64,000 nt of DNA from Rheum nobile. Lineage: Eukaryota; Streptophyta; Magnoliopsida; Caryophyllales; Polygonaceae. The notes under the pieces were generated by a model. It did no database searches, was not told the origin of the DNA, and saw nothing but the letters and a program-made list of their open reading frames with translations. Position 1 is the stretch's first letter; each line of letters begins with the position of its first letter. The position numbers and the translations under genes are program-made. Of the stretch, positions 11,489-22,470 are shown piece by piece. The DNA is taken from assembly GCA_027886185.1 (NCBI GenBank), contig WOAB01000233.1, positions 186,001 to 250,000 on the forward strand, given 5' to 3'.

Positions 11489-11614
11489 GGCATGTTTGGA
11501 TTACGTATTATTTGGCATTATAATGCCAAAAACTGGCATTATAATGTCGTTTTTGGCATTATAATGCCAATTTTTGGCAATATAATTCCAGATAATGCGT
11601 AATCCAAACAGGCC
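11489..11614. mobile_element. 126-bp MITE with GGCATTATAATGCC palindromes
   Basis: Ends GGCATGTTTGGATTACG and its near complement CGTAATCCAAACAGGCC. It is flanked by a 5-bp duplication TGAAG (11484-11488, 11615-11619). The interior repeats the perfect 14-bp palindrome GGCATTATAATGCC, so the whole element folds into a hairpin. It lies inside the MULE-1 transposase relic. The superfamily cannot be fixed from the ends alone. Confidence 0.75.
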
Positions 11615-12099
11615 TGAAGTCCTCCCATTGGACTGTTCGTGAAGAACGTAGCTATCCAATAATTAACGACAAAGCTGGAACATCCTAACAAACCATTCAT
11701 TGTTCTAAAGGTTGTACTCGGGTATCAAATAAACTCGTGCATCTTCAAAGCCCTCCCTCGTTAACTCAGTGTTCCACACAAGGTTATTCAACTTTTAAAT
11801 TCCATATTGTTAGAAATATCATGATCAACCTTTGATTGAATCTTTTGCATGATGTGCCACATGAAAAAGAGATGCATAGCCTGCTCACATACATCCTCAA
11901 CAGCTTGCTTCATAGTAGGGTCTTGATAAATGATAATTGCATAGGGTTCATGTCTCATTGCCTTTTTGAAGTTCTCGAAAAACCATGTGTACGAGCCCTA
12001 CTCTTTAATCGACAACTACCAGACAACAAATTTAATGGACCGATCTTATGATTATTGACACCAGTAAAAGGCATAAAAACCATATTGTACCTAAAACAA

Positions 12100-12420
12100 T
12101 GCAAAAGCATATTACTCAATGATTGGAGCAACGTGTGCACCAGAAATATGCTATATTGTGCTTCATAAGTCGAAGGCAATTTGCGTCGTACATTAGAATC
12201 AGTGTGCATCAGGTAAGAAGGGGGATGTGCTTCATACATATTTCAGAGCTAGTGTGCACCAAATACGATGTGTAATGTGCACTAGATTCAAAGGGTAATG
12301 TGCATTGTATTTCAAATCCAATGTGCACGAGAATAAGAGGTTAACGTGCTTCATAGTCATTCAGATTTTGACTTTCGGAAACCTATGTGCTTTACCCTAA
12401 ACATAAATATGTACATCACT
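12100..12420. repeat. ATGTGCAC/T word array inside the transposase gene
   Basis: Repeated AGTGTGCACCA, GATGTGCTTCATA, AATGTGCACTAGA, AATGTGCATTGTA, AATGTGCACGAG and AACGTGCTTCATAG at 30-40 base spacing. It sits exactly between two transposase coding blocks, so it looks like an intron made of the same words that fill the other non-coding parts of MULE-1. Confidence 0.55.
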
Positions 12421-13329
12421 ACTTACCTATTTGTGTTGTTCATAGAATCAGCTGAAACAACATCTCCTAAAAAAGAAAAGCTCTTCTTGCTTATAGCTAT
12501 TCATGCTTATATGATCACAATAAAATAACCGACATAATTGTTGTTGATCGACAATGGCATAATCAAAGTAGAAACCTTGGCAACTCTATTGTTTCCTAAC
12601 AAAAGTGTCGATCAACAGTTGTGCATCACATCCAACTGTATAAGCATTTAGATACCTTTTGAAGTTCCTGAAATTCACAATGGATGCTTGTATATTGTCA
12701 TTTCTCCCAACCATATGCTTGTATATCATGTAGCTTTTCGACACACCTACATTTGCCTTAGCACAATTCACTATGAGCTCCTCATGGAGCGTGCTTATTT
12801 CCCAGTTTATCTTTGCAAATTGCCTCTGTTTACGGGTGGACAAGACATGAGTGTGTTCCTCCTTAAACAACTTGATTATGTAACCATTAGATCATGGATG
12901 CATAAATGCAATCTTAGCCTTGTCCACACCTATTTGACATTCTTGTACTCTTTTGAGTCTTTTTAGAGATTCATTGAGCATTATAAAGTGGTTCTGGAGT
13001 ATGAGGACTATGAACATTGTTTGACACTTGCTTGAAACCTTCCCTTGTACAAACAAGATACTTCCAAAGTGTAGACCTATACCTAGCCACTCTGTTTGAG
13101 ATCTGACGCACATCAAATCCACATATATATATATGCACAATTCTTATAGAAATCGACAACATATTGCAAGGCTGGAAATGTTTGTACCACAAAAGACTTT
13201 GATTGTTCTTCAGACACGTCAAAGTATTTTGAATTACCGGGTGAAATAACAAGCATCAAGTTATAAGAAACATCACTATTACTTAGAGTATCTAAAATAG
13301 AGGAACATAAAACTCTAATTAGTATCTAC

Positions 13330-13930
13330 AATTTCATGCAAAACAAACTATAACATATTGTAATCTTAGAAATAGTACGAGGCAAAAGTATATTAAAAGA
13401 CGATGCACACATGCAACATTATGTAATGCAAACCTAGTAATAGTACGATACCCATCCATGAAATGTAGTAAAATCACACAAAGTGTGATATATAAGCACA
13501 TTTGGAATATACTACGAGGCACTCCCAACACAGGATCACCTAAAGTAAATTCGATGTATATCTATAATGTACTACGAGTCACACTCAAACTTTCTTCGAC
13601 TCACATTTCAGATATACTACAATGCACAATTGGGGCACACTATGAGGCAAAAAATGCTATATACTACGAGGCACAATAGAGTGTATTGTGATACACAGAT
13701 ACAGTGGACTACAAGGCACAAATGTATTATACTACATGTCACACTTACAACATACAACGATCCAAATCAACATTTTCTACTCGTAATTTTTTAATATGGT
13801 ACAATGCTCACCTACATTGCAGTATGATTCAATTTCACGTTAAATATTATGTACTCGTTCATTATAGTACGATATCTAATTCTCAATACAATACTCTAAT
13901 CATTGAAAATCATACAAATTCGACATTAAT
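13330..13930. repeat. Degenerate TACTACGAGGCACA phrase array
   Basis: Phrases of about 30-40 bases built on ATACTACGAGGCACA, with variants such as TACTACGAGTCACAC, TACTACAATGCACAA and TACTACATGTCACAC. The array lies upstream of the transposase relic and runs to the LTR-RT1 insertion point. It may mark the right end region of MULE-1. Confidence 0.55.
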
Positions 13931-15120
13931 GTTGTAACACCCCCAAATATTCCCTTGAAAAGACATTACCGCCAGTGACCTCAGACGTACTGTCCGATGT
14001 CACCCAAGGCTTTACCAGTTGATATAAATCATTAAACCACAGTTATAATACAACATATCATAACTTTCATTTAAACCATAGTCGCGGAATTACAACACAA
14101 TTCCAAGTACGACAAAATACATCAGAAATACAGCGGAAGTCTTTACACAAAACATTTCCTTAACACAGCGAAAGTCTTTTAAATAATCATCAAAAGGGTC
14201 TTGATCGCAATGATCACCCGCCAAGGATCTTAACCTGAATAAACTTATCAAAAACACCGTTTGCCTTCATAGTCGTTCTAGCCTTCACAGGACGGCAACT
14301 TATCTGATGTGCCGAATCGAACGGATGACACAAGCCAACCATGCAGAGAACAATTACGGTTGGTTAGTCTAATGAAAGACTAAGCAAGGGTACAAAGCAA
14401 AATGGTTCGAAGTAGTCGTATTAGGTTAGACTCATCGCTCCTCGAATCACAACCGATAACGATAGTCAACCACCATACTTCTACTGAATATATGAAAAGG
14501 CATGATCAAGAGTAGATTCTGGAGACCGAGTCTCATAACAATCAATCCCAAAAGAAGACTCCAACGAACTAAGTCTTATCGGAAGCATGACAAATGTTGG
14601 GGAACATAAATAAATCACACAAGCGTTCAAAACGACTTGATGTTTCGGTTCACGACCAACCTCACCGCTCAAAGCGAATCCAGATTGAAAAGAGAACTTT
14701 ACTCTGATCAAAGTCAAGACGAGATTTCCTAGCTACACTATTGCCTAGTTGCACTACTCGCCCAAGGGTATATTAATTATGTGCGACAACGGCACTTATC
14801 TGATTAAATTCCAAAATACACATCACATTATAAGCTTTTAGATATATGTTTCGTCATGAGGGACATATATCGAAGGGAATCCTTCCCAAGGTTTGTGACA
14901 CTAGCTAAGTGCACTACCTCTATACTCGGATAGAGGACGATCATGATCCGCCAGTTGGTGTCAGGGTCTTCGATGCCCTCTCAACCAATAATTATCAAGA
15001 AACGACTGGATCTCAACGAGTCCAACGTTCCTAACTACTAGTGCTAACTAAACAGTTCAACACAGTAATAATCCACATCACATCCATCATGGCCAACAAC
15101 AAAACATATATCTATACTAG

Positions 15121-15236
15121 CGTTGTTCTAACCGATATACAACCTAGTATAATATCATGTTTTAATCATATATATAATAACGTTGTTCTAACAGATATAC
15201 AACCTATTATAATATCTCTTTTTAATCATATCATTT
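15121..15236. repeat. 60-bp tandem duplication within the LTR
   Basis: Two copies begin CGTTGTTCTAAC and contain GATATACAACCTA then TTTTAATCATAT. The same pair is present in the other LTR-RT1 LTR near 28532-28650. A single related unit on the opposite strand is present in the LTR of LTR-RT2 near 21960-22010, so the duplication arose after the two families split. Confidence 0.8.
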
Positions 15237-15850
15237 AACAAAACTGTTTCCAACGCAAATAGTAAATCATCCCAAATTAGTTAACAACTAAACAATTGAT
15301 AATTAATTGAAATATGGAATGATGAGCAAGAGCGAACCGCCACTTGCCTTAGATCCGCAGAAGCTTAAGCAAAGCTTAGAGACGACGAGTTCCTGGGTCT
15401 GAAACTGGGACAGATCTCGGATTATAAATCCCTAAGAAACGACCCATAACGAGACCCTAAGTTAGATTCAATATCTACATAATTGAATCTAAAAGAATAG
15501 GAAAAGAATCAAAGGAATCAAGCCTCGCCCCAAGCCAAACACCCAAGAACACACACTCGGATAAGGCTCGCCGCGGGTGCGGTGGATGTCTTACCGCGGG
15601 GTGCGGTGGTGTTACAGTGGCGAGCTCGCGACAGTGTTTTAATGGAGAAAACTCACCCAATCACTTCGTTTGCTTTCGATTTGATTATGGTTCGATCTCC
15701 CAACACCTTAGACCTTCTAATACCACTTAGGAGTACCTTTTCCAACACTCAAAGGGATTCGAACACCTTCACAACAAAGCTCCAAGCTTGGTGCTTCAAT
15801 GGAGAAAACAGAGGAGGAAGATGACGCTCCTTCCCTTTCTGATTTCGACC

Positions 15851-15860
15851 CCTTTTATAG
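15851..15860 (-). promoter_or_regulatory. TATA box of LTR-RT1 LTR
   Basis: CTATAAAAGG on the - strand, within GGGCTATAAAAGGGG. The homologous position in LTR-RT2 reads GGGCTATAAATAGAG, and the second LTR-RT1 copy lies at 29262-29271. It divides the LTR into U3, with one GC-word cluster, and a downstream part with the second cluster. Confidence 0.7.
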
Positions 15861-16291
15861 CCCAAAAATGAGCCTCCTCAGAGGGGACAAGCAAGGAGAC
15901 TAGGGGGCAAGGCTAGGTGCCACTTGGGTTGTCTAGGCCTGACAACTCCGGCGAGTTGCAGCCAAGCCTTATCGCAAAGACGAAGACCGCCTCAACTATT
16001 GGCCTTCGCCGCGGGTGCGGCCACTTGACCGCGGGGTGCAGTCAAGGCCATTTTCACCCTCTTGTCCGTTTTGACTTTGGGTTAATCTTCTTAACCCCGG
16101 GTTAAATATATTCGTGCACGAACGCCTATTTAACCTTGAACACATGTTAACTGTATTTTATATTACTCAGAAAAAATATTACAGAGATCAAACATATTAC
16201 CGAATGTCTGAACTTCTCTGAAATTAATCCGACTTGTAATACGGGAGTTGGAAAAATTCCAAAATATCCTTATAAAATGAGGGATATTACA

Positions 16292-16309
16292 TTACCTCCC
16301 CCTTAAAAG
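16292..16309 (-). other. Polypurine tract of LTR-RT1
   Basis: On the - strand CTTTTAAGGGGGAGGTAA directly precedes the LTR start TGTAATATCCC. LTR-RT2 has the equivalent tract TTTTAAGGGGGAGG. Confidence 0.85.
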
Positions 16310-16311
16310 AA

Positions 16312-17520
16312 GTTTCGATCCCGAAACTTGGTTATTCGAGGCCGAAAACAACTCGGGAAAGCGTCTAAGCATAACCGCCTCAGTTTCCCAGATTTCCCAA
16401 GTAACCTCAGTCAGACTGCGCACCTCATTCACATTCTGAGGCCACTTCCAATTAGCTACCGCTCCAATCTTTTGGGGATCAATCATAACCCTATCTTCAC
16501 TGATCACATGGCCTAAGAAGGTCATTTCCTTGCTCCAAAAGTCACACTTAGACAACTTCGCGTACAACCGGTTTTGTCTAAGGACTGACAAAATAATCCA
16601 AAGATGTTCCACATGAGCTTCCACGCTCGAGGAATAGATCAAAATCCCATCGATGAAGACCACCACGAACTTATCCAAGTATTGGTGAAAACATCGATTC
16701 ACCAGGTCCATGAAACTACTGGAGCATTGGTGACTACGAACTCGTAGTGACCATATATCGTCCGGAAAGCAATCCTCGGAATATCTTCCTTATGAATCAT
16801 GAGTTGGTGATAACCAAACCTCAGATCGATTTTGGAAAAGACTTTTGCTCCTTGCAGCTGATCCAACAGATCATCAATCCTCAACAACGAATATTTATTC
16901 TTGATCGTGACTTTATTCAACTCTCGCTAGTCGGAACAAAGTCGAAACGATCCATCTTTCCTCTTGACAAACAGAATCGGAGCACCCCAAGGCGATGCAC
17001 TCGGCCTTATATAATCCTTGTCAAGAAAATCCTCGAGTTGCTTCTTCAACTCTTGCATCTCAATCAGGAGTCATCCGGTACGGTGCCTCCGAAATCGGTG
17101 CGGTACCAGGCTCAAAATCAATAAAAAATTCCACGTCACGCTTCGGGGGTAATCCAGGAATCTCTTCCGGAAAGACATCCGAAAACTCACTAATCACAGG
17201 AATATCAAGAATTGATGGTTCATCTTTCATGGGCGGATTCAAGTAGAAAAGGTACTCGACATAACCTTGTCAAAGTAGCTTAAACGCAGCCATCACATTG
17301 ATGAGCCTGCCGTTATCAGCGTCATTCAGACCCTTAAATTTGCACACACACTGGCCCCCAGATGACACCGTCACAGTTCTTGAATTAAAATCGATCACCA
17401 CCCCATGACGCGTCAGCCCATCCATATCGAGAAAAATATCGTATGGAACCATGGCTAATCAAATTAAATCTGCCTCGAACTCCTTACCCTAAATGGTAAT
17501 CGGAATTTCCAAAAGGCGCT
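16312..17520 (-). pseudogene. LTR-RT1 pol remnant: protease/RT linker and reverse transcriptase
   Basis: N to C on the - strand: 17452-17270 reads MVPYDIFLDMDGLTRHG (the GMDWL linker of gypsy pol); 17242-17060 reads SDVFPEEIPGLPP (the RT start); 17050-16920 reads IRPSASPWGAPILFVK; 16920-16699 reads SKIDLRFGYHQL; 16711-16312 reads DKFVVVFIDGILIYSS and FLGHVISE. Odd points: the catalytic FxDD box is FIDG, so one aspartate is lost; the MPFGL block is missing at a frame break near 16705; several stops are present. Coding ends just after the RT (NEVRS) and runs straight into the purine tract, so RNase H and integrase are deleted. Confidence 0.85.
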
Positions 17521-17529
17521 TGGTTCCAA

Positions 17530-17780
17530 CTAAATGGTCACCATCTTGGACCAGCCCACTACATGGTTCACAGACGGCCCACTAGTGGCTCCGAGCCCAG
17601 GCCCAGCCATTTCCAGCGTCCACTGTTGCCATGAGCCGCTGTCTATACATCTGAACCCATCCTTGGTAGCTCCACCTATTTAATAGGCAGCTATCTCCAA
17701 GAGGTTGTTGGTGAGTCTCGAACACGAGACCTCATCCCATACCAAGCAACGAAACACTAACTTGGTATAAACCAAATGTT
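17530..17780 (-). mobile_element. Possible tRNA-type SINE between gag and pol of LTR-RT1
   Basis: On the - strand TTAGTGTTTCGTTGCTTGG is followed by GAGGTCTCGTGTTCGAGACT, whose GTTCGAGACTC looks like a Pol III B box, then about 180 bp of unrelated, more GC-rich DNA. It interrupts the normal gag-to-protease continuity of this gypsy element. No target duplication was identified, so this is tentative. A short captured genomic piece is the alternative. Confidence 0.4.
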
Positions 17781-17915
17781 CATATATAAGAAGAGTTACA
17801 ACAAAAGGTTTACAACCTCGTTGCACACACAACTTAACTTACTACACAACTATCCAAAACGAAAGACTGGGTAACACCCAAATCAACAACATACTAACAG
17901 AAGGTAATAAGCACA

Positions 17916-19224
17916 TTAAGCATATGGAGCATCGGGTCCATCCACCTCACGCATCTCGTAAAGGCGTTGACCTTGACTCCCAGAAGCCACTGGGGCTTTC
18001 CCCTTGTTCTGTGCAGCTGTCTGCATCGAAGGACTAGGAGTCTCTGCTAGTTTAAACCTGGGTCGGTTGTTCTGATTAACAGACCCTTGTCGTGACTCCG
18101 CTCCTTCCTGCTTTCCCTGCCAACAGAACCTCTGCAAATGTCCTTCCCTTCCACAACCAAAACACGTCTTCCTTTCCTTCTGACACACAAAGCTTTTGTG
18201 CCCAGTTACACCACAATTGTGACATTGGATCGGACTCTTGCCCTGACCCGACTGCTGTATTGACCCTCCTTGAGTCATATCCGTCTTTACTCGGCCAGAC
18301 TTGGCAAAATCAGATGGTGGCGCAGGACGTTTAAATCCACTCGCCTGAGGCTGGTTCTGCACCTGCCTCTGGCTATTACGCTTCTTGGTCGACTCCTCCA
18401 GAGTCACCTCCAACTTATAGGTTGCATCCACGTACTGCTCCAAGGTAGAGCATCCATGACGCACCATCCATGGCTTAATATATGGGCTCATCCATTCATG
18501 GAAGTACCAGATCTTCTGCTCCTCATTGGACACCTGTGGCCCAGCATACTGCAATAAATGATTGAACTTAGTCGCAAGCTCAGTCACTTTTAATCCATCC
18601 GTCTTAGGATAGAGGAATTCCTTATGCTTTTCTTCCCTCATAGCTCGAGAGAAGAAACAATCAGTCATTTTAGCCTTGAACTTTGCCCAGTTCAAATCAA
18701 CATGATCAGCTAGACCGGTGTTCTCCCACCATTCGCTAGCATCTTCCTTCAATTGAAGGGAAGCAATGTGCACTTTCTCCGCTTCTGTGCACTCAACATT
18801 ACGAAATAATCGTTCCATATGTGAGAACCAATGAGCAACTCTGACTGGCTCTCCTTTTCCATCATAGCTGTCAGGCCTCATAGAGTTAATGGCCTTTAGT
18901 GCTCGGCCATAATCACCTCTATTCCTGACTGCCTTTTCCATCATAGTTGTCAGGAACTACTGGAGGAATTGGCACAGCCTGTGCCTGAGGTGCGTTTGGT
19001 CGCATTATATATGTAAATGCTTGCATGACGATTCCTCGTATTGCTTCCACTGCTACTGCATCAAATATGACTGGAGCGTTGGCCGAAACTTGGTCATTGC
19101 CCTCTGGATTATTGTGAGAAACAGACTCGTGTTCCTCCACAGGATTCGCAACATTCCTCACGTTTGGCCTGGGGTCATTACTCGGCCCAGCACCAGCACG
19201 GATAGTGTTCCTCGTGTTCACCAT
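17916..19224 (-). pseudogene. LTR-RT1 gag polyprotein, frameshifted
   Basis: The start codon at 19224 gives MVNTRNTIRAGAGPSNDPRP, the same N-terminus as the gag of LTR-RT2. Near 18944 the frame changes, beside a duplicated short motif (NYDGKG / SYDGKGEPV). The second frame holds the retrotransposon gag core (WFSHMERLF, ASEWWENTG, YPKTDGLKVTELATKFN) and two CCHC zinc knuckles (CHNCGVTGHKSFVC and CFGCGREGHLQRFC). It ends near 17916. The role in the family is the virus-like particle shell and RNA binding. It is non-functional as it stands because of the frameshift. Confidence 0.88.
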
Positions 19225-19652
19225 CTATTTTACCGATCAAATTCCAAGGATTTCATACATTAATGTCTTCAAATGTAATTAACGTAATGAAATCAACTTA
19301 GAAGAGATCAAACTTGGTAAATTTCATTAGATGAACTTCAAACCGAGTTACTAGGTTCTACAACCTCAAATCATAACGAGAGAACTGGGAATTCAAGCCT
19401 TACTGGAGATGGTAAAACCACCTCGGCTTCTTCTGAGTCCTTCTGAAGAGAAACGAAAGCACTCAGAATCTATGAGTGACGAACAGAGAATTAGTCTTTC
19501 TAAATATGGAAGTTCGTTTCCATATCAGACTAAAGAGAATGCACGACTATGAACGGTTAAAATTTTCATTGAAAATTCAGAGCCTTCGAAAACATTTCTC
19601 AATTTAAAACGAGTAAATGATTTATAAAATCCCAACCCGTAAAAAAAATTCG

Positions 19653-19664
19653 GCTCTGATACCA
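19653..19664 (-). other. Primer binding site of LTR-RT1
   Basis: TGGTATCAGAGC on the - strand, complementary to the 3' end of plant initiator tRNA-Met, four bases inside the 5' LTR end. Confidence 0.9.
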
Positions 19665-21284
19665 AGTCTGTAACACCCCCAAATATTCCCTTGGAAAGAC
19701 ATTACCGCCAATGACCTCAGATGTACTGTCCGATGTCACCCAAGGATTTACCAGTTGATATAAATCATTAAACCATAGTTATAATACAACATATCATAAC
19801 TTTCATTTAAACCATAGTCGCGGAATTACAACACAATTCCAAGTACGACAAAATACATCAGAAATACAGCGGAAGTCTTTACACAAAACATTTCCTTAAC
19901 ACAGCGGAAGTCTTTTAAATAATCATCAAAAGGGTCTTGATCGCAATGATCACCCGCCAAGGATCTTAACCTAAATAAACTTATCAAAAACACCGTTTGC
20001 CTTCATAGTCGTTCTAGCCTTCACAGGACGGCAACTTATCTGATGTGCCGAATCGAACGGATGACACCAGCCAACCATGCAGAGAACAATTACGGTTGGT
20101 TAGTCTAATGAAAGACTAAGCAAGGGTACAAAGCAGAATGGTTCGAAGTAGTCGTATTAGGTTAGACTCATCGCTCCTCGAATCACAACCGATAACGATA
20201 GTCAACCACCATACTTCTACTGAATATATGAAAAGGCATGATCAAGAGAAGATTCTGGAGACCGAGTCTCATAGCAATCAATCCCAAAAGAAGACTCCAA
20301 CAAACTAAGTCTTATCGGAAGCATGACAAATGTTGGGGAACATAAATAAATCACACAAGCGTTCAAAACGACTTGATGTTTCGGTTCACGACCAACCTCA
20401 CCGCTCAAAGCGAATCCAGATTGAAAAGAGAACTTTACTCTGATCAAAGTCAAGACGAGATTTCCTAGCTGCACTATTGCCTAGCTGCACTACTCGCCCA
20501 AGGGTATATTAATTATGTGAGACAACGGCACTTATCTGATTAAATTCCAAAACACACATCACATTATAAGCTACTAGATATATGTTTCGTCATGAGGGAC
20601 ATATATCGAAGGGAATCCTTCCCAAGGTTTGTGACACTAGCTAAGTGCACCACCTCTATACTCGGATAGAGGACGATCATGATCCGCCAGTTGGTGTCAG
20701 GGTCTCCGATGCCCTCTCAACCAAGAATTATCAAGAAACGACTGGACTTGTGATACCCCGTATTTCCGTAAGGATATTCTGGAGTTTTGGGTATTTTGGA
20801 ATTTTTCCCGAGCGCGGTTTTGGTACGTCGGATTAATTTCGGAGACAGAAAGACATTCTGTAATGTTCTCAATCTCTGTAATATTTTTCTCAGTGAAATA
20901 ATATACAGTCGACGTACTTTGGGATTTAATACTCGTTCGTGTACGATTATTTTTATCCCGGGTTAAGCCAAGATTATCCATAAGCCAACGGATAAGGAGT
21001 GACCTGGCGGCGCCCGCCGTGGGTATGGCGGCGCCCGCCGCAAGTCAGCTCCCGGCTCCTTTGTCGAAGCTTCCTCCTCGCCAGGTGGCCTAGCAAAACG
21101 GTGACCGCCGCCCAAAAACGGCGACCGCCGCTTCGGAAGGTCAAGGGCGGCGACCAGGGGCTGCCGGCGGCGACCGCCGCATTCGTGCAGAAGCTAGCCT
21201 CGCCAGCTGCCGACGATCAGCGATGCTTCGATCGTGGCCCTCCACGTCGCATTTGGCCATCATTGCCTTCCATGGATGTTGGGC

Positions 21285-21292
21285 TATAAATA
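21285..21292 (+). promoter_or_regulatory. TATA box of LTR-RT2 5' LTR
   Basis: TATAAATA in GGGCTATAAATAGAG. The 3' LTR copy has lost one A (GGGCTATAATAGAG, near 26565). Confidence 0.65.
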
Positions 21293-22209
21293 GAGATGAA
21301 TTGGAGCAGGATTGGAGCACAGAAACAAGCTCAAAATCCCTCAAATTGTCTCGCCGAAGTTCGAGTTCTTACCGGAGTTTTGGAGCGATCGTCGGAGCTC
21401 CTTTGGTGTTGCTTCCAGTGGCCAAGTGGAGCTTTGGAGGCACATTGGAGCGTAGAATCCAAAGCAAGGAGAAAGAGGACCAAATCGCTCGCCGTCGGTG
21501 AGTTTTCTGGCCTCGTTAAATTTTCCGATGTTCATAGCGGCGCCCGCCGTGATGAAGGCGGCGACCGCCGCCATGAACACACGGCGCCCGTCGTAAGGCC
21601 ACCGGCGACCACTGCCAGAAGGCTGATGGCCTAGTTTGGCCTCGGCTTTGGTGGTCTTCGATCGGACGTCATTCCTTTCGACTTCTTTCGTTCGTGCTCG
21701 TCTTTGTCGAATCTAACTTAGGGTTTCTTTATGGGTCGATTCGAAGGAATCTGTGTTGCCAGATCTGTCCCTGTGTCGAGCCCGGAAACTCGTCGTTAGG
21801 CTTCATTCAAACTCTGCGGATTAAGGCAAGTGGCGGTTCTCTCTTGCTCATCGTTCCATATTTACATTAATTATCAGTTGTTTATCTGAGTAATTAATTT
21901 AGAATGATTATTGTGTTTATCTGGAAATGGTTTTATAAACTGTTTTGGAAACTGTAATAATGATATTATAATAGGTTGTATATCTGTTAGAACAACGCTA
22001 TTAGTTATGTTCGCCTTGAGGGCATTTATGTGGATTTATCCTGAACTATTGTTGTGCTCGAACTGTTTAGTTAGCACGAGTGTTCGTAGGAACGCTAATC
22101 CAAGTAAGGATTAGTCGTTTCTTTATAACGTAATATTCCTCGGAATAATTCTGAATAATAATTTAAGGGTCATGACCTATGCTTCCTATCCACCTTTAAG
22201 GATCTGAAG

Positions 22210-22470
22210 TGTTTAAGCGCCTTGCTAGCGCAATTGGGTGAACATAATTGTCACCCTGTGTATTAAGCACCTAGCTAGTGCAATTGGGGTGGACATAACT
22301 GTAACCCTGTAAGTTAAAGTGTAAGCACTATGGCAGTGTAATCTGGGTGAACGTAAGGTCACCCTGTGTAATAATAACTTCCGTTGTTACTCGGAATAAT
22401 ATTAAGCCTCGTGTGTGAGTGTTTGTGTGTTGTATTAATTTCGGTCGACATAATGGTCACCCTGAGATTT
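22210..22470 (+). repeat. Array of small hairpins in LTR-RT2
   Basis: Successive phrases pair a changing stem with a constant follow-up. Stems are GCGC/GCGC (22217-22231), GCAC/GTGC (22267-22281) and CACT/AGTG (22326-22338). Each is followed by a second stem of type GGGTGA...TCACCC (22236-22256, 22345-22364). A related phrase lies near 22443-22465. The 3' LTR repeats the array at about 27490-27750. Confidence 0.6.

Larger units (their letters stand above)
10925..13140 (-). pseudogene. FAR1-type MULE transposase relic
   Basis: Fragments on the - strand, N to C: 13140-12586 holds a FAR1-like zinc/DNA-binding region (VDKAKIAFMHP, then LFKEEHTHVLS); 12090-11640 holds pieces of the MULE catalytic domain (YNMVFMPFTGVNNHK, then after gaps a FxWHI-like block); 11206-10925 holds a SWIM zinc finger (CSCKKFTNMGMPCRHMFMV, CxC...CxH). 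Known: FAR1/FRS transcription factors and MULE transposases share this three-part layout. Stops, frameshifts, a MITE insertion (11489-11614) and intron-like word arrays break the frame. It could be a decayed FRS host gene, but the surrounding word arrays favour a transposon. Confidence 0.7.
1..13932. mobile_element. MULE-1: decayed Mutator-like element with Ulp1-like and FAR1-type transposase genes
   Basis: Seen: Ulp1-peptidase-like fragments on the + strand (2236-2603, 4832-5123) and a FAR1/MULE transposase relic on the - strand (10925-13140), with degenerate ATGTGCA/T word arrays in the non-coding parts between and inside them. Known: some plant MULEs (KI-MULE/Kaonashi and VANDAL groups) carry Ulp1 or DUF1985 accessory genes beside the transposase. 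Inferred: all this is one old element, interrupted by the CACTA at 5124-9768. Its left end lies outside the window. Its right end is not clear; it may lie near the LTR-RT1 insertion at 13932 or beyond 29707. No terminal inverted repeat was found. It could instead be two unrelated decayed elements side by side. Confidence 0.6.
13933..16291 (-). repeat. 3' LTR of LTR-RT1
   Basis: 2359 bp, TG...CA ends. It contains a TATA box on the - strand (15851-15860), two clusters of the GC word CCGCGGGTGCGGT (15573-15612 and 16008-16045) and a 60-bp direct duplication (15121-15236). ORFs read in it, such as 15475-15660, also occur in the other LTR and are not genes. Confidence 0.93.

Noticed and set aside
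15475..16105. Short ORFs in the LTR (also at 28886-29516)
   Set aside because: They lie inside the LTR-RT1 LTRs and contain the GC words. Presence in both LTRs reflects LTR identity, not gene conservation.
16292..19668. LTR-RT1 as an autonomous element
   Set aside because: No RNase H or integrase motifs, RT catalytic box altered to FIDG, gag frameshifted.
20999..21634. GC-rich ORFs around 21-21.6 kb and 26.3-26.9 kb
   Set aside because: They come from the GC words and U3/R DNA of the LTR-RT2 LTRs. No known protein motif.
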